From Weeksellaceae bacterium (GTDB taxonomy: Bacteria; Bacteroidota; Bacteroidia; Flavobacteriales; Weeksellaceae), in contig JAKLPS010000009.1 in assembly GCA_022013695.1 (NCBI GenBank), positions 1-64,000 on the forward strand: a DNA stretch of 64,000 nucleotides. Direction: 5' to 3'. The translations under genes were made by a program, and so were the position numbers. Shown here one piece after another: positions 62,575 to 64,000 of this stretch. How positions within the stretch are numbered: position 1 is the first letter of the stretch; every line of letters begins with the position of its first letter. The notes beneath the pieces are model-generated. The model did not search any database, had not been told where the DNA came from, and worked only from the letters and a program-made list of their open reading frames with translations.

Positions 62575-64000
62575 TTAATTTTCATATAACCAGACACGCA
62601 ACAAAGATAGCAATTGATCTATATCTACAGGCTTAGTAATGTAATCTGACGCACCAGCTTGCAAACATTTGTCCCGGTCGCCAATCATTGATTTTGCAGT
62701 AACTGCGATGATGGGCAACCTTTTGTACGCCGGCATTTTTCTGATCTCTTGGATGGTTTCGTAGCCGTCCATCTCGGGCATCATCATGTCCATCAGCACT
62801 ACATCGATGTCGGGATTTACTTTGATCTGCTCCAGCGCTTGCTTACCGTCCATCGCCAAAACCACTTCTACTTTATATTTCTCCAAAGCTTTGGAAAGCG
62901 AGAAGATGTTTCGCACGTCATCATCTGTCACCAAGATCTTTTTGCCACTCAAAACTTCCGTTAGCGATCCCAGTGTTTTGCTCCTGATGGTTTCTACAGA
63001 ATTATTTTTTTCTTCGACAAGATGGAGAAAAAGCCCCACTTCGTCTAAGATTCTTTGGTAAGAATGAGCGGTTTTCACCACAATAGAATCTGCATATTGC
63101 TTGATTTTCAACTCTTCTGATTTGGATAAATTGCGTTCTGTAAAAATGATAATCGGCAAATTTTCCAATCCTTCATAAGCTTTGATGGACTCGATAATCT
63201 TGTAGCCATTTCGCCGGTCGGCACCGATATCTAAAATCACACAATCGGCACCACCGGAAGTAAAGGCTGCGACACTATCTTCCACCGTATTTTCTACGGA
63301 CAGTGCGATGTGGAAATTGCTTAGGAAATAAGACAAGGCATTGGCATGTTTCTCATTTTCTTCTACGATGAGCACTTTCTGAGGCGATTTTTGCAGCGCT
63401 TCCTCAATCTTTTTGAAAACATCATTCATCTGATCCATGGCAATCGGCTTGTTGATAAAGTCTATGGCACCTTTCATCAGGCTCTCTTTGCGCACTTGCA
63501 TGGCCGACATGATATGCACCGGGATCGGTTTCGTTTTGGGATTGGATTTGAGCTCGTCCATCACTTGCCAACCGTCTTTCACGGGAAGTTGCACATCCAG
63601 CAAAATGGCAGCAGGCGGGTACTGAAGAGCGGCCGACAGTGCGTAATCGCCGCGTACAACAACGATACCTTTGTAACCTTGCAAACGGGCAAATTTCAGC
63701 AGCGCTTTGGCAAAATTGGTATCGTCTTCGACGATGAGGATCACTTTATCTCCTTCTGAGATTTGATCGCGGTCGTCTTCTACATCTTCTGGGATTTGTG
63801 AATCATAAATAGGCACCACTACACCATTTTCATCCTCATCGGCGATGTCTGTGCCGTCTTCGGCAGCTTCCGCAAGGACTTGAACGATTTCGTTTTTCTC
63901 AATTTTATTTAATTTCGATTTTTCATCTTTTGGAATGATCAATGAGAACTCGCTTCCAACATTGACTTCGCTGTGAAGTATGAGCTCGCCTCCAAGCAAT
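62575..64000 (-). CDS. Hybrid sensor histidine kinase with three receiver domains (partial)
   Basis: The downstream end of a large hybrid kinase cut at the window edge. At least 474 residues are present: first the end of the HATPase domain (GSEFSLIIP), then three receiver domains, at about 85-205 (VILIVEDD, LLDVQLPVKDG), 208-325 (LIVEENEK, DIGADRRNG, a divergent site) and 355-474 (LVTDDDV, VLMDMMMPEMDG, TKPVD). The sensor and dimerisation domains lie to the right. It appears to lead the signalling operon with cheR and cheB-like genes. Confidence 0.92.
   Translation of the reverse strand, partial: LLGGELILHSEVNVGSEFSLIIPKDEKSKLNKIEKNEIVQVLAEAAEDGTDIADEDENGVVVPIYDSQIPEDVEDDRDQISEGDKVILIVEDDTNFAKALLKFARLQGYKGIVVVRGDYALSAALQYPPAAILLDVQLPVKDGWQVMDELKSNPKTKPIPVHIMSAMQVRKESLMKGAIDFINKPIAMDQMNDVFKKIEEALQKSPQKVLIVEENEKHANALSYFLSNFHIALSVENTVEDSVAAFTSGGADCVILDIGADRRNGYKIIESIKAYEGLENLPIIIFTERNLSKSEELKIKQYADSIVVKTAHSYQRILDEVGLFLHLVEEKNNSVETIRSKTLGSLTEVLSGKKILVTDDDVRNIFSLSKALEKYKVEVVLAMDGKQALEQIKVNPDIDVVLMDMMMPEMDGYETIQEIRKMPAYKRLPIIAVTAKSMIGDRDKCLQAGASDYITKPVDIDQLLSLLRVWLYEN

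Overview
The window reads as chromosomal DNA of a flavobacterium. AT-rich intergenic DNA, promoters of the TAnnTTTG type, a short SRP RNA, three head-GIN (DUF2807) proteins, DUF4199, a fused E1 alpha/beta 2-oxoacid dehydrogenase, a LigD ordered phosphoesterase-ligase-polymerase and the menaquinone genes all fit Weeksellaceae, close to Chryseobacterium or Epilithonimonas. The genus is an inference. Nearly all genes are housekeeping and point in both directions in short operons.

Layout. At 1-135 lies the right end of an IS3/IS150-type insertion sequence, stopping about 40 bp after atpC. From 0.2 to 27.8 kb come core genes: atpDC, ribF, kdsB, a PLP aminotransferase, phosphoglucomutase, a glycosyltransferase, the SRP RNA, menA, menB, nif3, lpdA, an E1 fusion, rnz, rdgB and a periplasmic binding protein. 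Two separate Xre/RES toxin-antitoxin modules (4.97-5.9 kb and 17.8-18.7 kb) are scattered in this part. A structured intergenic element sits at about 25.87-25.96 kb.

At 27.88 kb there is tRNA-Arg(ACG). The next 6.3 kb, up to hisS, looks accessory: two DUF885 peptidase-like proteins, an NTF2-like secreted protein, an AraC regulator and at least two decayed coding remnants. Core genes resume with hisS, alkB, yidD-lgt (Lgt has a long extra N-terminal domain), a threonine aldolase, a DtxR regulator, and grpE-dnaJ, where DnaJ keeps only one zinc site.

From 42.5 to 60.4 kb the genes are mostly concerned with DNA breaks and stress: ku and ligD (ligD broken by a one-base shift in a run of ten A), an SDR, the exonuclease-ligase-Lhr helicase-PdeM cluster with a RhuM-Fic gene inserted in it, a catalase-fold protein, two cold-shock-domain genes with a long leader, an acyl-CoA dehydrogenase, a DUF892 ferritin-like protein with a histone-H1-like tail, a small iron-permease homologue, a DUF6766 membrane protein and an unknown protein.

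The right end (60.4-64 kb) is a signalling operon with a multi-receiver hybrid histidine kinase (cut by the window edge), two response regulators, CheR and a CheB catalytic domain. No MCP, CheA or CheW is visible nearby.

The most notable points are the homopolymer frameshift in ligD, the RhuM-Fic insertion in the repair operon, the loss of zinc ligands in both DnaJ and the CT398-like coiled-coil protein, the spaced operator-like repeats of the second toxin-antitoxin module, and the structured element near 25.9 kb.
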